NCBI GenBank assembly: GCA_026014905.1 | Contig: JAOZHK010000188.1 | Coordinates: forward strand, 1-28,873 | DNA: 28,873 bases | From: Candidatus Bathyarchaeota archaeon | GTDB taxonomy: Archaea > Thermoproteota > Bathyarchaeia > RBG-16-48-13 > GCA-020355125 | Direction: 5' to 3' | Part shown: one piece after another, positions 7,347-15,842 of the stretch | How positions within the stretch are numbered: the stretch's first letter is position 1 | Layout: every line of letters starts with the position of its first letter | Program-made: the position numbers and the translations under genes | Notes under the pieces: model-generated | The model's database searches: none | What the model saw: only the letters and a program-made list of their open reading frames with translations | Told to the model about the DNA's origin: nothing

Positions 7347-7937
7347 CTAGGAACATATCTGATGAAACTTGTGAAATAATTGATTGATAATGTGATGTTT
7401 TGAGTGATGCATATCTACAATCAGTGACTGCTGAGGAACGATCTTACAGAAAGCCCGAAGTTGTTGTCGTAAAAAGGCTAAAAAGTCGAGGTCTACGGTT
7501 AAAAGTTCTGGTTTTTGCCGCGTCTGTTGTCGTTGAAGAGAAATGATTGGGGTGATGTCAAACAAGAGATAATATGTCTGTTTGTGCAGTTGCTGAAAGA
7601 CCGGACGCTCATATTGAGTTAGCAGCTGTTGTCGCTGGGAGACGTCGTCACTGCTAAACTTAATTCGAGCTTTAATAAACATCTGGTCTTGAAGAGGTCC
7701 TCCTTCCCAGATCACGGAGTGATCTAAGGCGAGTACTTCATTTGTTGTTTGGACATTCGCAAGAAAAATTTCTTGATCAAATTGCAGTGAACCCTGGGCG
7801 CCTGGTACAAAGCCTTGTTGATGAATAAGTCGTGTTGCGTTTTCCGGAAGAAAGGGGATACGAAATTCTATAGCTAACTGTTGGCCATAATACGATTTTC
7901 CTGATCCGGGAAGACCGAGAAGAGTGAATATCGTCAT
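7347..7937 (-). CDS. P-loop kinase-like NTPase
   Basis: A 196-residue protein opening with a Walker A loop, TLLGLPGSGKSYYGQQLA (residues 5-22). An acidic strand later (LALDHSVIWEGGP) fits the position of a deoxynucleoside-kinase type DR/DH motif, and QRQQTRQKPE resembles a lid region. It resembles small dNK/AAA_17-type kinases that phosphorylate nucleosides or similar small molecules. It lies 29 nt downstream of the BMP-type importer permease on the same strand. That importer class often carries nucleosides, so nucleoside salvage is a reasonable but unproven idea. Confidence 0.7.
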   Translation of the reverse strand: MTIFTLLGLPGSGKSYYGQQLAIEFRIPFLPENATRLIHQQGFVPGAQGSLQFDQEIFLANVQTTNEVLALDHSVIWEGGPLQDQMFIKARIKFSSDDVSQRQQLLTQYERPVFQQLHKQTYYLLFDITPIISLQRQQTRQKPELLTVDLDFLAFLRQQLRAFCKIVPQQSLIVDMHHSKHHIINQLFHKFHQICS

Positions 7938-7966
7938 CGAGATTCAGCTACACCAATCGGTTGTTC

Positions 7967-8875
7967 TTACTCTTTCACGAAGGGTTCACCCAAAGCTTCT
8001 GGTTGGACCGTTTTTCGTCGAAGACTATAGATTGCGATTGTTAGGAGTAATGGTACCATCTGAACAAATTGAGGAGCGATCCCTACACCAAGAGCGGGTG
8101 CGAGACGGGAGACAAGGGCTTCTCCAAAACCAAATACAAGTCCTCCGATCAGGATGATGAAGGGGTTCCAGTTCCCAAAGACAACGATCGCTAATGCTAT
8201 GAAGCCGCGGGTCGCCATAAATCGGAGGAATCGTCCTTGTTGATCAACCACCAGGTAGGCACCGCTCAGGGCAGCGAGAGAACCACCAATAACAACTGCA
8301 ATAAAACGTATTCTGTAGACATTTAATCCTGCCGCATCAGCAGCTGCTGGATTCTCCCCCACAGAGCGTAGACGTAAGCCTAATCGTGTTTTGAAAATGA
8401 GAAAATAGATAATACCTGCCAAGATAAACATCAAGACAACAAAGATACTGAGCTCATCGAATGCTCCAGTAATTGGTAACGGGATCTTTGGGATCTTGGG
8501 TACGGGAGGTGACGAACTAGCAAAGAGCTCCCCCCAGACAATGATCATCCCATATGCAGTGAATCCAAGAGCAAAAGTATTGAGTCCGATACCACTAAGG
8601 ATTTGGTTACCCCGGGGATGCAGGCTGATAACTGCATGAATAGCGCCTGCTAGAGCCCCAACAAGGAGGGAAGCGAGAACACCTAGACCTGGATTCCGGG
8701 TTATCGATGTTACAACAGTAGCCGAAAATGCGCCAAGCAATGCGATACCTTCAATCCCAATGTTCATCACTCCCGATCGCTCTGCAATCGCCTCTCCTTC
8801 AGCGGTGATAACGACGGGAACCGCTAAACGGAGAGACGCCGCGAGCAATGAGGAGAGAAATATTACGTCAACCAT
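7967..8875 (-). CDS. BMP/Nup-type ABC transporter permease, second subunit
   Basis: A polytopic membrane protein of about 302 residues from the BPD_transp_2 family. It has the segment EGEAIAERSGVMNIGIEGIALLGA, typical of the second permease of nucleoside/BMP-type importers, and the coupling-loop region SVGENPAAADAAGLNVYRIR. About nine hydrophobic segments are visible. The ATG at 8875 is favoured because GGAGGAT lies about 10 nt upstream; an ATG at 8893 would add six residues. It overlaps the first permease gene by about 13 nt, so the two are translationally coupled. Confidence 0.92.
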   Translation of the reverse strand: MVDVIFLSSLLAASLRLAVPVVITAEGEAIAERSGVMNIGIEGIALLGAFSATVVTSITRNPGLGVLASLLVGALAGAIHAVISLHPRGNQILSGIGLNTFALGFTAYGMIIVWGELFASSSPPVPKIPKIPLPITGAFDELSIFVVLMFILAGIIYFLIFKTRLGLRLRSVGENPAAADAAGLNVYRIRFIAVVIGGSLAALSGAYLVVDQQGRFLRFMATRGFIALAIVVFGNWNPFIILIGGLVFGFGEALVSRLAPALGVGIAPQFVQMVPLLLTIAIYSLRRKTVQPEALGEPFVKE

Positions 8876-9957
8876 TTTTGAATAATCCTCCAAAACTCGG
8901 GAAGCGCCATAAAGATAGTGATAATTCCAATCAATACAAGGGCTAGTTCCTTAGGAATTTGTGTTTGAAGGCGCATATTGATAGAGCCGGTATACAAAGC
9001 ACCCACGAAGATACTTGCTAACACGACACCAATGGGATTTCGCCGCCCAATTAATGCGACTACAATACCATCAGGCAGTCCATAACCAGGCGAGAAGCGG
9101 ACGAGAAACCGGCGATATACACCCAAGGTGACCGCAGCACCACCAATTCCTGCAAGAGCACCGCTGATTAACATCCCTAACGACCAGATTGTGTTCACGG
9201 CAATTCCTCCATAAGCAGCCGCCTTAGGATTGAGGCCGACTACTCGAATATTATAGCCAATATTGGTTCGCTTTAAGAGATAGTAAACACCGGCAACAAA
9301 TAGTAGTCCGATGGGAAATGCATAAGATAACGACGTGCCGGGGATGACGCGTCCCAAGATTGCTGTGTCATCGATGAACTGAGTAGCCCCGATGATGGAA
9401 GCGTTGGGATCAAGGTAGTGATAAAGGGTGAGATAATCGGTCAGTAGGAAAGCAATCCCATTCATCATCATTGTCGTTACAATCTCGTGAACTCCACGTT
9501 TAATTTTGAGAATCGTAGGAAGAATCGTCCAGAGGATTCCACCGATTGCGCTCATGATAATGGCGACAATGACATGTAGTATTGGTGGTAAATGAAACAC
9601 GTACCCTCCTAAGAATGCGAAAAAAGCACCAAGATATAATTGCCCCTCGGCTCCTAAATTCACAGCATTTACGAGAAAGCTAATGGATAGTGCGAGTCCA
9701 GTGAAAATAATGGGTGTCGCGCGCGCAAGAGTTGCTGATACAGCGAAAAGATTGCCAAATGCTCCTTGAAATAATGTGATATACGCATAGATAGGATCAT
9801 AACCACTCACGAGGAGGATGATCGCCCCAGCAAGTAAAGCGAAAGCAAGAGAAAGAATGGATTGATAGATCTGTTGCAGATCTATGTCAGCAAGAGTCCA
9901 TTTTTTAATCTCATTTAGGATGGGTGAGTACCACGTTTTTTGTTCCAACCTAATCAT
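8863..9957 (-). CDS. BMP/Nup-type ABC transporter permease, first subunit
   Basis: A 364-residue membrane protein of the BPD_transp_2 family. A cytosolic N-terminal stretch is followed by about eight to nine membrane segments, the signature LVNAVNLGAEGQLYLGAF and the coupling motif VVGLNPKAAAYGGIAVN. Its order next to the shorter permease is the usual one for nucleoside-type importers. It begins directly after the ATPase gene. An internal CG run (9718-9726) encodes part of LARATP and fits the protein well, so it is not counted as a breakpoint. Confidence 0.93.
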   Translation of the reverse strand: MIRLEQKTWYSPILNEIKKWTLADIDLQQIYQSILSLAFALLAGAIILLVSGYDPIYAYITLFQGAFGNLFAVSATLARATPIIFTGLALSISFLVNAVNLGAEGQLYLGAFFAFLGGYVFHLPPILHVIVAIIMSAIGGILWTILPTILKIKRGVHEIVTTMMMNGIAFLLTDYLTLYHYLDPNASIIGATQFIDDTAILGRVIPGTSLSYAFPIGLLFVAGVYYLLKRTNIGYNIRVVGLNPKAAAYGGIAVNTIWSLGMLISGALAGIGGAAVTLGVYRRFLVRFSPGYGLPDGIVVALIGRRNPIGVVLASIFVGALYTGSINMRLQTQIPKELALVLIGIITIFMALPEFWRIIQKWLT

Positions 9958-11463
9958 CTACCTCCGTTCTCCAAGTGTATGACCTCCCATCATCAGCCCA
10001 AGTTGCTCTTCGGTTATTCCATCGGGATCGACAATGTCAATGAATGATCCTGCATACATCACTGCGAGTCGGTCACTTAATTGGATGGCTTCATCGAGGT
10101 CAGTACTAATAAGCAGGATCCCTTTATTCTGTTCACGCATACGAAGGAGAATTGAGCGAACATACTCTGTTGACGCGACATCTAACCCTCGTGTTGGTTG
10201 AGCGGCGACAATGACTTGAGGGTTATGACTGAGTTCGCGAGCGACGACCACTCGTTGTTGATTTCCCCCAGAAAGATATTTGAGTTGGGCTTTATTGCTC
10301 GGTACTTGGATATTATATTCGGAGATAGCACCTAATGCAAATTGCATAATCGTTTGTTGATTCAATCGATATCCAGTACTATAGGGTTGATCTTCATGAA
10401 ACCCCAAGATTAGGTTTTCTTCAATATTGAGATCGCCGACAAGTCCTGTATCTTTATCAGCAGGAATATGCGCAACGCCCAATCGCCTGATCTCACGAGA
10501 GGTTAATTCGGTAATATTTTGATCTAGTATCGTGATCGACCCGCTCTCGGTTTTACGAAGACCAGTTACCGCTTCCACTAGCTCTGCTTGACCATTGCCT
10601 TCAACTCCCACGATGCCAAGAATTTCCCCTGCCATGAGTTGGAACGTTAGATCATTTACGGCGATAGCATCAGTTTCACTTCGCACGACAATGTTCTGGA
10701 CAGCCAATACAACACGTTCATCACTTTGTGGCGTTGTCTTTGATAATTGAAAAGTCACATCTCGCCCCACCATCATTCGCGCCAGTTGTTCTGGACTTGC
10801 ATCCTGAATATCAGTCACACCAACAATTTTCCCATTGCGGAGGACAGTAATACGATCACAGATCTCCAGCACTTCACGTAATTTATGAGTGACAAAAATA
10901 ATCGTGGAGCCCTGTTGTTTCAGGCGAAGTAAAATCGTGAAAAAATCCTTGACTTCAACAGGCGTTAAGACAGAGGTGGGTTCATCAAGAATCAGGATCG
11001 ATGCACCTCGATACAGCATCTTAAGTATCTCCACCCGTTGTTTTTCCCCAATCGAGAGGGTGGAGATCATAGCATCTGGCTTGATTAATAACCCCGTCTC
11101 TTGAGCGAGACGTTGAATCATCTCATTATTTCTCTCTTGATTGAGAATAACCGCGTGATTAGGTTCTGCGCCAAGAATGATGTTCTCGGTGACCGAGAAC
11201 GAATTAATAAGAGCAAATTTTTGAGGTACCATCCCAATGCCTAAGCGAATCGCATCGGATGGATCATGTAACACCGTTTCTTCATCGTGTACAAAGATTT
11301 GTCCTTGAGATGGAGCAATCGAGCCAAATAATATACGCATCAGAGTAGATTTACCAGCGCCATTCTCCCCAACAAGTCCATGAATTTCGCCTGGCTGCAC
11401 AGCAAAATTGACATCATTGAGAGCATAGGTTCCATCAGGATAGATTTTATGAACATTTTTCAC
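9958..11463 (-). CDS. Double-domain ABC transporter ATPase (BMP/Nup type)
   Basis: A 501-residue cytosolic ATPase with two ABC modules. Module 1 has Walker A GENGAGKST, signature LSIGEKQR and Walker B LILDEPTSVL. Module 2 has a degenerate Walker A (GVEGNGQAEL), signature LSGGNQQR and AAQPTRGLD. This is the RbsA/YufO-like arrangement, in which only the first module is fully competent. The only usable start is a GTG at 11463: the frame upstream (LAILE) has no ATG before a TGA, although family members normally begin a few residues earlier. A CG tract lies 38 nt upstream, and the 5' end may have been remodelled. Confidence 0.92.
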   Translation of the reverse strand: MKNVHKIYPDGTYALNDVNFAVQPGEIHGLVGENGAGKSTLMRILFGSIAPSQGQIFVHDEETVLHDPSDAIRLGIGMVPQKFALINSFSVTENIILGAEPNHAVILNQERNNEMIQRLAQETGLLIKPDAMISTLSIGEKQRVEILKMLYRGASILILDEPTSVLTPVEVKDFFTILLRLKQQGSTIIFVTHKLREVLEICDRITVLRNGKIVGVTDIQDASPEQLARMMVGRDVTFQLSKTTPQSDERVVLAVQNIVVRSETDAIAVNDLTFQLMAGEILGIVGVEGNGQAELVEAVTGLRKTESGSITILDQNITELTSREIRRLGVAHIPADKDTGLVGDLNIEENLILGFHEDQPYSTGYRLNQQTIMQFALGAISEYNIQVPSNKAQLKYLSGGNQQRVVVARELSHNPQVIVAAQPTRGLDVASTEYVRSILLRMREQNKGILLISTDLDEAIQLSDRLAVMYAGSFIDIVDPDGITEEQLGLMMGGHTLGERR

Positions 11464-11500
11464 TTCAAGGATTGCCAGGACATCTCACTCCATGAATCTT

Positions 11501-11509
11501 GCGCGCGCG
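11501..11509. repeat. Alternating CG tract, GCGCGCGCG
   Basis: Lies in the gap between the binding-protein gene and the ATPase gene of the importer, where an uninterrupted operon would be expected. Confidence 0.9.
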
Positions 11510-11567
11510 TAGCAAACACTGTTTCGTATTAGAATAGGAATTATATATAAAAAAAAAAGGGAGTTGG

Positions 11568-12749
11568 TTAACCGTATCGTGCCCGTAATTCAGCAAGATT
11601 GTCTGCTGTTGCAACAGGTACAATAATGTCACCATCGATGATATCCTGTTGAATATCCGCGATGATATCCCAGACTGTATAGTCAGTGTCATCAATCGTT
11701 ACGTTAGCCCACGCGTTGCGCATATCAGCTACAAGTGTCCGCACTTCCTCTGTTGTCATACCCGTATCCTCTTCAATAATTAATTTCAGAATCGGATCAT
11801 TAAGCCAGACATCAAGGTCGGTAAGGTCACTGATACCGATACCTCCATCTGCCATACCTAGATAGATCACAGTTCCGCCTTGGAAATTGTCTTCATACGC
11901 TTGTTTTATCGCCGTGTAAGTACCGATGTTGACGAGTTTACGCATACTCGCGATGACGCGCCCAGGTTGCACCCAATCTTGATTAGCATCAACACCTATT
12001 GCAAAGGGTAATTCGCTGGCGCTTCCACGTTCAGCGACTGCATCAATAACTCCAAGACCCGTCTCTCCAGCGGCTTGAAAGATGACGTCGGCTCCAGCGT
12101 CAAGCATAGTAATGGTGGATTCCCTGCCAAGATCAGGTCGCCCGAATTCTCCAGTGTAGTCCCACAGCACTTCAATATCACGTCCAGTCATGTTCTCTAT
12201 ATATTGGACACCAAATTTGTAGCCAATTTCAAACTTCCATAGTAACGGAATCTCCATGCCCAAGACGTTTCCAACTGTAGTACTATTGGTAACTAGTGCA
12301 GCCAATGCTCCAACAAGAACACAACCTTCTTCTTCGTAAAAACTGACAGACAAGACATTGTCTCGTTCTGGAAGCTGAATATCGATTGCACCAAATTTCT
12401 GGTCTGGAAACTCTTGAGCGACGGTATTAAGGGCATCCCACCAGAGAAATCCAATGCATAAGATTATGTCATATTCTTCGCTTTGCGTTACGGTCCTTAA
12501 GACATCTTCCATCTCTGCAAGACTGAGTGGCGTTATTTCAGCGACATTAACACCCCATTCTACTTGGGCTTGAGCAGCTCCGAAATAGGCCATATCGTTA
12601 AACGATTTATCTCCACGCGAATTGACGTCGTAGGCTACCAAGACATTAAAAGCTGGTTGTTCAGCAGGTGTTGAGGTGTACCAGTAGGCAACAGCAACGA
12701 TTGCAAGAATCACGATGATTGCAGCGGCTATTACTCGATTATTTGCCAT
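11568..12749 (-). CDS. BMP-family substrate-binding protein
   Basis: A 393-residue extracellular binding protein of the Bmp/PnrA family, which captures nucleosides (or riboflavin in some systems). It starts with a hydrophobic anchor (about residues 6-23) without a lipobox cysteine, then NVLVAYDVNSRGDKSFNDMA, the typical BMP opening. Later come IILCIGFLWWDAL, FGAIDI, SFYEEEGCVLVGALAAL, FQAAGETGLGVIDA and a D-N-Q-D ligand-type segment (IGVDANQDWVQPG). GAGGG lies about 8 nt before the ATG. A minus-strand TATA box (CTTAAATA, 12792-12799) lies about 45 nt upstream. CG tracts bound the gene on both sides. Confidence 0.92.
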   Translation of the reverse strand: MANNRVIAAAIIVILAIVAVAYWYTSTPAEQPAFNVLVAYDVNSRGDKSFNDMAYFGAAQAQVEWGVNVAEITPLSLAEMEDVLRTVTQSEEYDIILCIGFLWWDALNTVAQEFPDQKFGAIDIQLPERDNVLSVSFYEEEGCVLVGALAALVTNSTTVGNVLGMEIPLLWKFEIGYKFGVQYIENMTGRDIEVLWDYTGEFGRPDLGRESTITMLDAGADVIFQAAGETGLGVIDAVAERGSASELPFAIGVDANQDWVQPGRVIASMRKLVNIGTYTAIKQAYEDNFQGGTVIYLGMADGGIGISDLTDLDVWLNDPILKLIIEEDTGMTTEEVRTLVADMRNAWANVTIDDTDYTVWDIIADIQQDIIDGDIIVPVATADNLAELRARYG

Positions 12750-12791
12750 GTATTTTCCCTCATTTTTAACTTGTAATTTGTTTTTTAGGAG

Positions 12792-12799
12792 TATTTAAG
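12792..12799 (-). promoter_or_regulatory. TATA box for the BMP importer genes
   Basis: CTTAAATA on the minus strand, about 43-50 nt before the ATG at 12749; a start site about 25 nt on would leave a short leader that includes the GAGGG ribosome site. Confidence 0.6.
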
Positions 12800-12809
12800 A
12801 CTTCAGCCA

Positions 12810-12817
12810 GCGCGCGC
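12810..12817. repeat. Alternating CG tract, GCGCGCGC
   Basis: Sits about 11 bp upstream of the importer TATA box, where archaeal regulators often bind. Confidence 0.9.
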
Positions 12818-12940
12818 ATGAACTCGTTGTTGATCCAATCATTAATAATCAACGGCATATTATTTAAAAAAAAGTGGTATAATAAACTATTATTAATAAT
12901 TCTGTTTAGGAAATAAACTAGAAAGAGGTGATTTAAGCGA

Positions 12941-13102
12941 ATGACACATCCACCTGAGGTTGATAAATTGAGGCCCGCGATCATTATCAAGGATTTGAGC
13001 AAACAATTCAATGACATCACTGCGGTCGATCATGTAAGTTTGGAGGTGGATGTAGGAGAAATATTTGGTTTACGCGCGCGCGTGTGTCTATTGTTCATGT
13101 AA
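12941..13102 (+). pseudogene. ABC transporter ATPase, 5' remnant cut at a CG tract
   Basis: The frame reads AIIIKDLSKQFNDITAVDHV and then SLEVDVGEIFGL, the standard opening of an ABC-2/daunorubicin-type exporter ATPase. The family would continue LGPNGAGKT. Instead the sequence enters the CG tract (13073-13082) right after GEIFGL, and eight unrelated codons lead to a TAA at 13100. Walker A and all later motifs are missing. The promoter region looks intact: GTATAATAAA near 12878 and GAGGTG before the ATG. So the 5' end was kept and the rest lost at the tract. Confidence 0.9.
13073..13082. repeat. Alternating CG tract, (CG)5
   Basis: Context ttACGCGCGCGCGTgt. It ends the ABC ATPase remnant on its left; on its right the MscS stop codon (13088-13090, minus) is 5 nt away. 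Confidence 0.95.
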
Positions 13103-13942
13103 CTGATCTAATTCCTTTTGAATATCGGCGATTCGTATCCGTGCGAAAGCTGGGACTGGAGGCAATATGCGGGCTGCTTTGAATTTGTGTTTGATTGCTT
13201 CTTTGATCTTTGATTGGGTGAGATGCCAGTTAACACTAACTGCAGTTACATAGAGGGTGAGGGTGGTACTCCATTGAACAGGTTCCTGGTCAAGTGTAAT
13301 CACAGGTTGATGGGTGTCATCTATGATGACGCCATCAATGTCGGGTAAGGCTTCGAGCATGAGTTGTTTAGCGTGCTGAGTATCAGCGTAGATATCAATG
13401 GTTTCAGGGATGGTTAATAGGATCTCGGGTTTTCCATCGGTGAGATTGATGAGTTGGTTGGAGGCGAGCAGAGTGTTGGGAAGGGTCACGATATTACCAT
13501 CGATGGTAGCCAGCTGTGTTGTCCGAAAACTCATCTTGACGACGCGTCCAATCACGTCACCGACTTGAATATAGTCCCCGTGATCAAAAACGTCTTCAAA
13601 AAAAAGGAGCAAGCCCGAGATGAAGTTCGAGATCAGCGTTTGCGCCGCGAAGCCAATCGCGATGGCACCGATACCTACACCTGCAATGAGTCCGGTGATA
13701 TCAATGTTCAAAGTTCCGAGAATCGTGATAAATGCGAAGGATCCAATAACAATCTTCACGATGTTGATGATTGCATCGACTTTTTCCGTTTGAATGTTGG
13801 TGCGTTGTGCAGTTGTTGTTATCAGTCGTGTCACAGCGTAGTATGCTACAATACCCACGATTGTGATGAGTGCGATTGAAAAGATCATGGGAAGGTCAAT
13901 TTGTGGAACTATGCTCTCGTATACGCGTGAGGAAGCGTCCAA
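13088..13942 (-). CDS. mscS: Small-conductance mechanosensitive channel
   Basis: A 284-residue membrane channel that opens under membrane tension and releases solutes during hypo-osmotic shock. Three hydrophobic segments are followed by the Gly/Ala-rich pore helix GLIAGVGIGAIAIGFAAQTL and the MscS beta domain (GDYIQVGDVIGRVVKMSFRT, VTLPNTLLAS). A mixed alpha/beta C-terminal domain ends in HEQ. The length is normal for the family. The stop codon is 5 nt from a CG tract, but the C-terminus looks complete. It is probably a single-gene unit. Confidence 0.94.
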   Translation of the reverse strand: MDASSRVYESIVPQIDLPMIFSIALITIVGIVAYYAVTRLITTTAQRTNIQTEKVDAIINIVKIVIGSFAFITILGTLNIDITGLIAGVGIGAIAIGFAAQTLISNFISGLLLFFEDVFDHGDYIQVGDVIGRVVKMSFRTTQLATIDGNIVTLPNTLLASNQLINLTDGKPEILLTIPETIDIYADTQHAKQLMLEALPDIDGVIIDDTHQPVITLDQEPVQWSTTLTLYVTAVSVNWHLTQSKIKEAIKHKFKAARILPPVPAFARIRIADIQKELDQLHEQ

Positions 13943-14001
13943 TAGTTGATCATTTCTCCATGAGAGTGCATGTAACGTATTATGTGTATACTTTTAGGTA
14001 G

Positions 14002-14460
14002 CTAACGTTTTCGATCAAAAAAGATATTTTTGCCAGATACTGAGAGTGGAATTCCTTGAATTTCATCAGCATCCAGTAGCTTCAGTTTTTTAGCTGCAAC
14101 GCCAATGCTATACATAATCCGATTATCTACATTCAGATCACTGGCAACTTTTGCAGCGGATCCAACAGCAATTCCAAGATCAACAAGCTTGGCTTTAAAC
14201 GGCCAGAACGCATCACTTGCTAGTCCACACTTGACACCAATAAGAACCACGATGCCAGCGTCTCGCACGTTTTGTGCATCTCGGGTTCGACCAAGCGCTT
14301 CCATTGTGTCAGCGAGTGTCCCTTTATCGTCTTGACTAACGATTGCTGTACTGATATCGTCTTCTCCCCTGGCTTTCGGTGCGGTTCGTGCTGCCACCAC
14401 CATAAGTTGCGCTACCTGAAGTAAGCCTTGATTCTCCGCGGGATCTGATTGAATGATCAT
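14002..14460 (-). CDS. DUF2148 protein lacking the usual cysteine cluster
   Basis: A 152-residue protein matching DUF2148 (ferredoxin-like domain proteins of anaerobes). It shows LMVVAARTAPKARGEDDIST at the start, AGIVVLIGVK in the middle, and LGIAVGSAAKVASDLNVDNR with IMYSIGVAAKKL at the end. Relatives carry a cysteine-rich insert of about 20-30 residues (CGxCG...C...C) between the GVK and LGIA segments. Here that stretch is shortened to a segment with a single cysteine, so an iron-sulfur cluster is unlikely. The function of the family is not established. Confidence 0.8.
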   Translation of the reverse strand: MIIQSDPAENQGLLQVAQLMVVAARTAPKARGEDDISTAIVSQDDKGTLADTMEALGRTRDAQNVRDAGIVVLIGVKCGLASDAFWPFKAKLVDLGIAVGSAAKVASDLNVDNRIMYSIGVAAKKLKLLDADEIQGIPLSVSGKNIFFDRKR

Positions 14461-14549
14461 ATACTCAATACCCTCTTGTTATTACAGAGTCTGAATGACT
14501 CGCATTTAAGCCTTTCAAAATGATACGTAGACGTCTTCCACGTATCTCG

Positions 14550-15734
14550 TTAGCTCTTACGTGAGATGTCTGAGATAGGATCAACTGTAAAGACACGGAC
14601 AATAAAGGCTCCAATCACTGCTAAGATACCGAGAGAAATCCCGACGAGTTCATAATCGTAGAGGACTAACGCGACTCCACCGATACCAGCACCTAAGGCG
14701 CTCCCTACACTCTGCATCGCTGTTTGAATGGACATCATTGTTCCACGAAATCGTGGCAATTGTTCGAGTGAAAGACTACCCAACGCAGAGAACATGACAC
14801 CTGCCATCCCACTCCCGATAAACCGTGCAGCTGTCGCAAACCATAAGGACGGGATCATAGCATAGGCGATAATACATACGCTTTGTAGGATCCCCACTAC
14901 CACGACTAGCCGCTTCCGCCCGAGCCGATTGACAAATCGCCCACTCAACACGCCTCCAATCGTGACACACATCGCTCCCCCAAACACAAAGAGGGATGCT
15001 TCCTCCGTTGAAATTAGGTAGCGTTGTCGAAAAAACGAGGAAGCATAGAGAAACACGGCTTGAAAACTCGCGACAATCAGCATCGTCCCCAGTAAACAGG
15101 CCAGTGCAGACTCATTTCTGAGAATAGCGTTAAAACTCTCCCGATACCGAGGGACACGGGCTGAGGTTGACGAGTCATCATCTGCCATAGGAATGCCTGT
15201 TAAGACTAAAAGAAAACTGAGAAGCACAATAGGAGCAACAAATCCAAGAAACGCCAAGCGCCAATCCGCAATCCAAGCGATAATTGGTGCCCCTAACGAT
15301 ACCGCTAAGCCACCACCTGCCATCAGCCACCCCATCACATAAGCCCGCCTGCGAATCGCGAAATGTGACGCCACAAGTGTACTCGTCATTGGCGACCCGA
15401 TCACTCCACCCAAACTCACGAGAGAATAACTGATCAACATCACCACATAATTCGACGACGCGAAACACCCCACGGAAGCCAACAGCATAGTCATAAGACC
15501 CAGCAACAGCAACGATTTATGTCGAAACCGAATACTGACAACTCCCATCACAAACGCCGTGATCATCCCCACCAGTGAGGATAAGGTAGAAATCTGTCCC
15601 ATGACGCCAATCGAGACACTGAACGACGCAGCGATATCAATCAACAGCAATCCCACAATCATGCGAGGTGACGAAATTGCGAATCGCGACACAAATAAAG
15701 CAGCCAACACAATTTTCTCCCTAACTCTCTCCAT
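14550..15734 (-). CDS. MFS transporter, drug-exporter like
   Basis: A complete 12-helix major facilitator of about 394 residues. The first-half loop has a weak motif A (GVVSIRFRHKSLLLLG); the second half has the clearer SGRFVNRLGRKRLVVV. Helix 5 resembles the exporter motif (GGVIGSPMTSTLV, GGGLAVSLGAPIIAW). The substrate is not predictable. The ATG at 15734 is preferred over 15785 because AGGAGG is about 8 nt upstream. The gene faces the QueG-like gene across a shared 100-bp promoter region. Confidence 0.9.
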   Translation of the reverse strand: MERVREKIVLAALFVSRFAISSPRMIVGLLLIDIAASFSVSIGVMGQISTLSSLVGMITAFVMGVVSIRFRHKSLLLLGLMTMLLASVGCFASSNYVVMLISYSLVSLGGVIGSPMTSTLVASHFAIRRRAYVMGWLMAGGGLAVSLGAPIIAWIADWRLAFLGFVAPIVLLSFLLVLTGIPMADDDSSTSARVPRYRESFNAILRNESALACLLGTMLIVASFQAVFLYASSFFRQRYLISTEEASLFVFGGAMCVTIGGVLSGRFVNRLGRKRLVVVVGILQSVCIIAYAMIPSLWFATAARFIGSGMAGVMFSALGSLSLEQLPRFRGTMMSIQTAMQSVGSALGAGIGGVALVLYDYELVGISLGILAVIGAFIVRVFTVDPISDISRKS

Positions 15735-15804
15735 ATCATAGTCCTCCTGCACAATGTAAGGAAACAAGCCATATATGTGGCACAACGTCTATACGATGTA
15801 TAAC

Positions 15805-15813
15805 TTAAATAAA
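15805..15813 (+). promoter_or_regulatory. TATA box for the QueG-like gene
   Basis: TTAAATAAA lies about 25 nt before the GTG at 15834 and 34 nt before the ATG at 15843, which points to a leaderless or nearly leaderless transcript. Confidence 0.55.
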
Positions 15814-15842
15814 TATGCCTTCGCTAGCTTTAGGTGAATGAG

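Noticed and set aside
9718..9726. A further CG run, CGCGCGCGC
   Set aside because: It lies inside an intact permease gene and encodes residues that fit the family, so it is not counted with the intergenic tracts.
12766..13020. Minus-strand frame upstream of the BMP gene
   Set aside because: It overlaps the promoters of both flanking genes and the ABC remnant on the plus strand, and its translation shows no family character.
13454..13879. Long plus-strand frame opposite mscS
   Set aside because: Antisense shadow of the channel gene; the minus strand carries all the MscS motifs.
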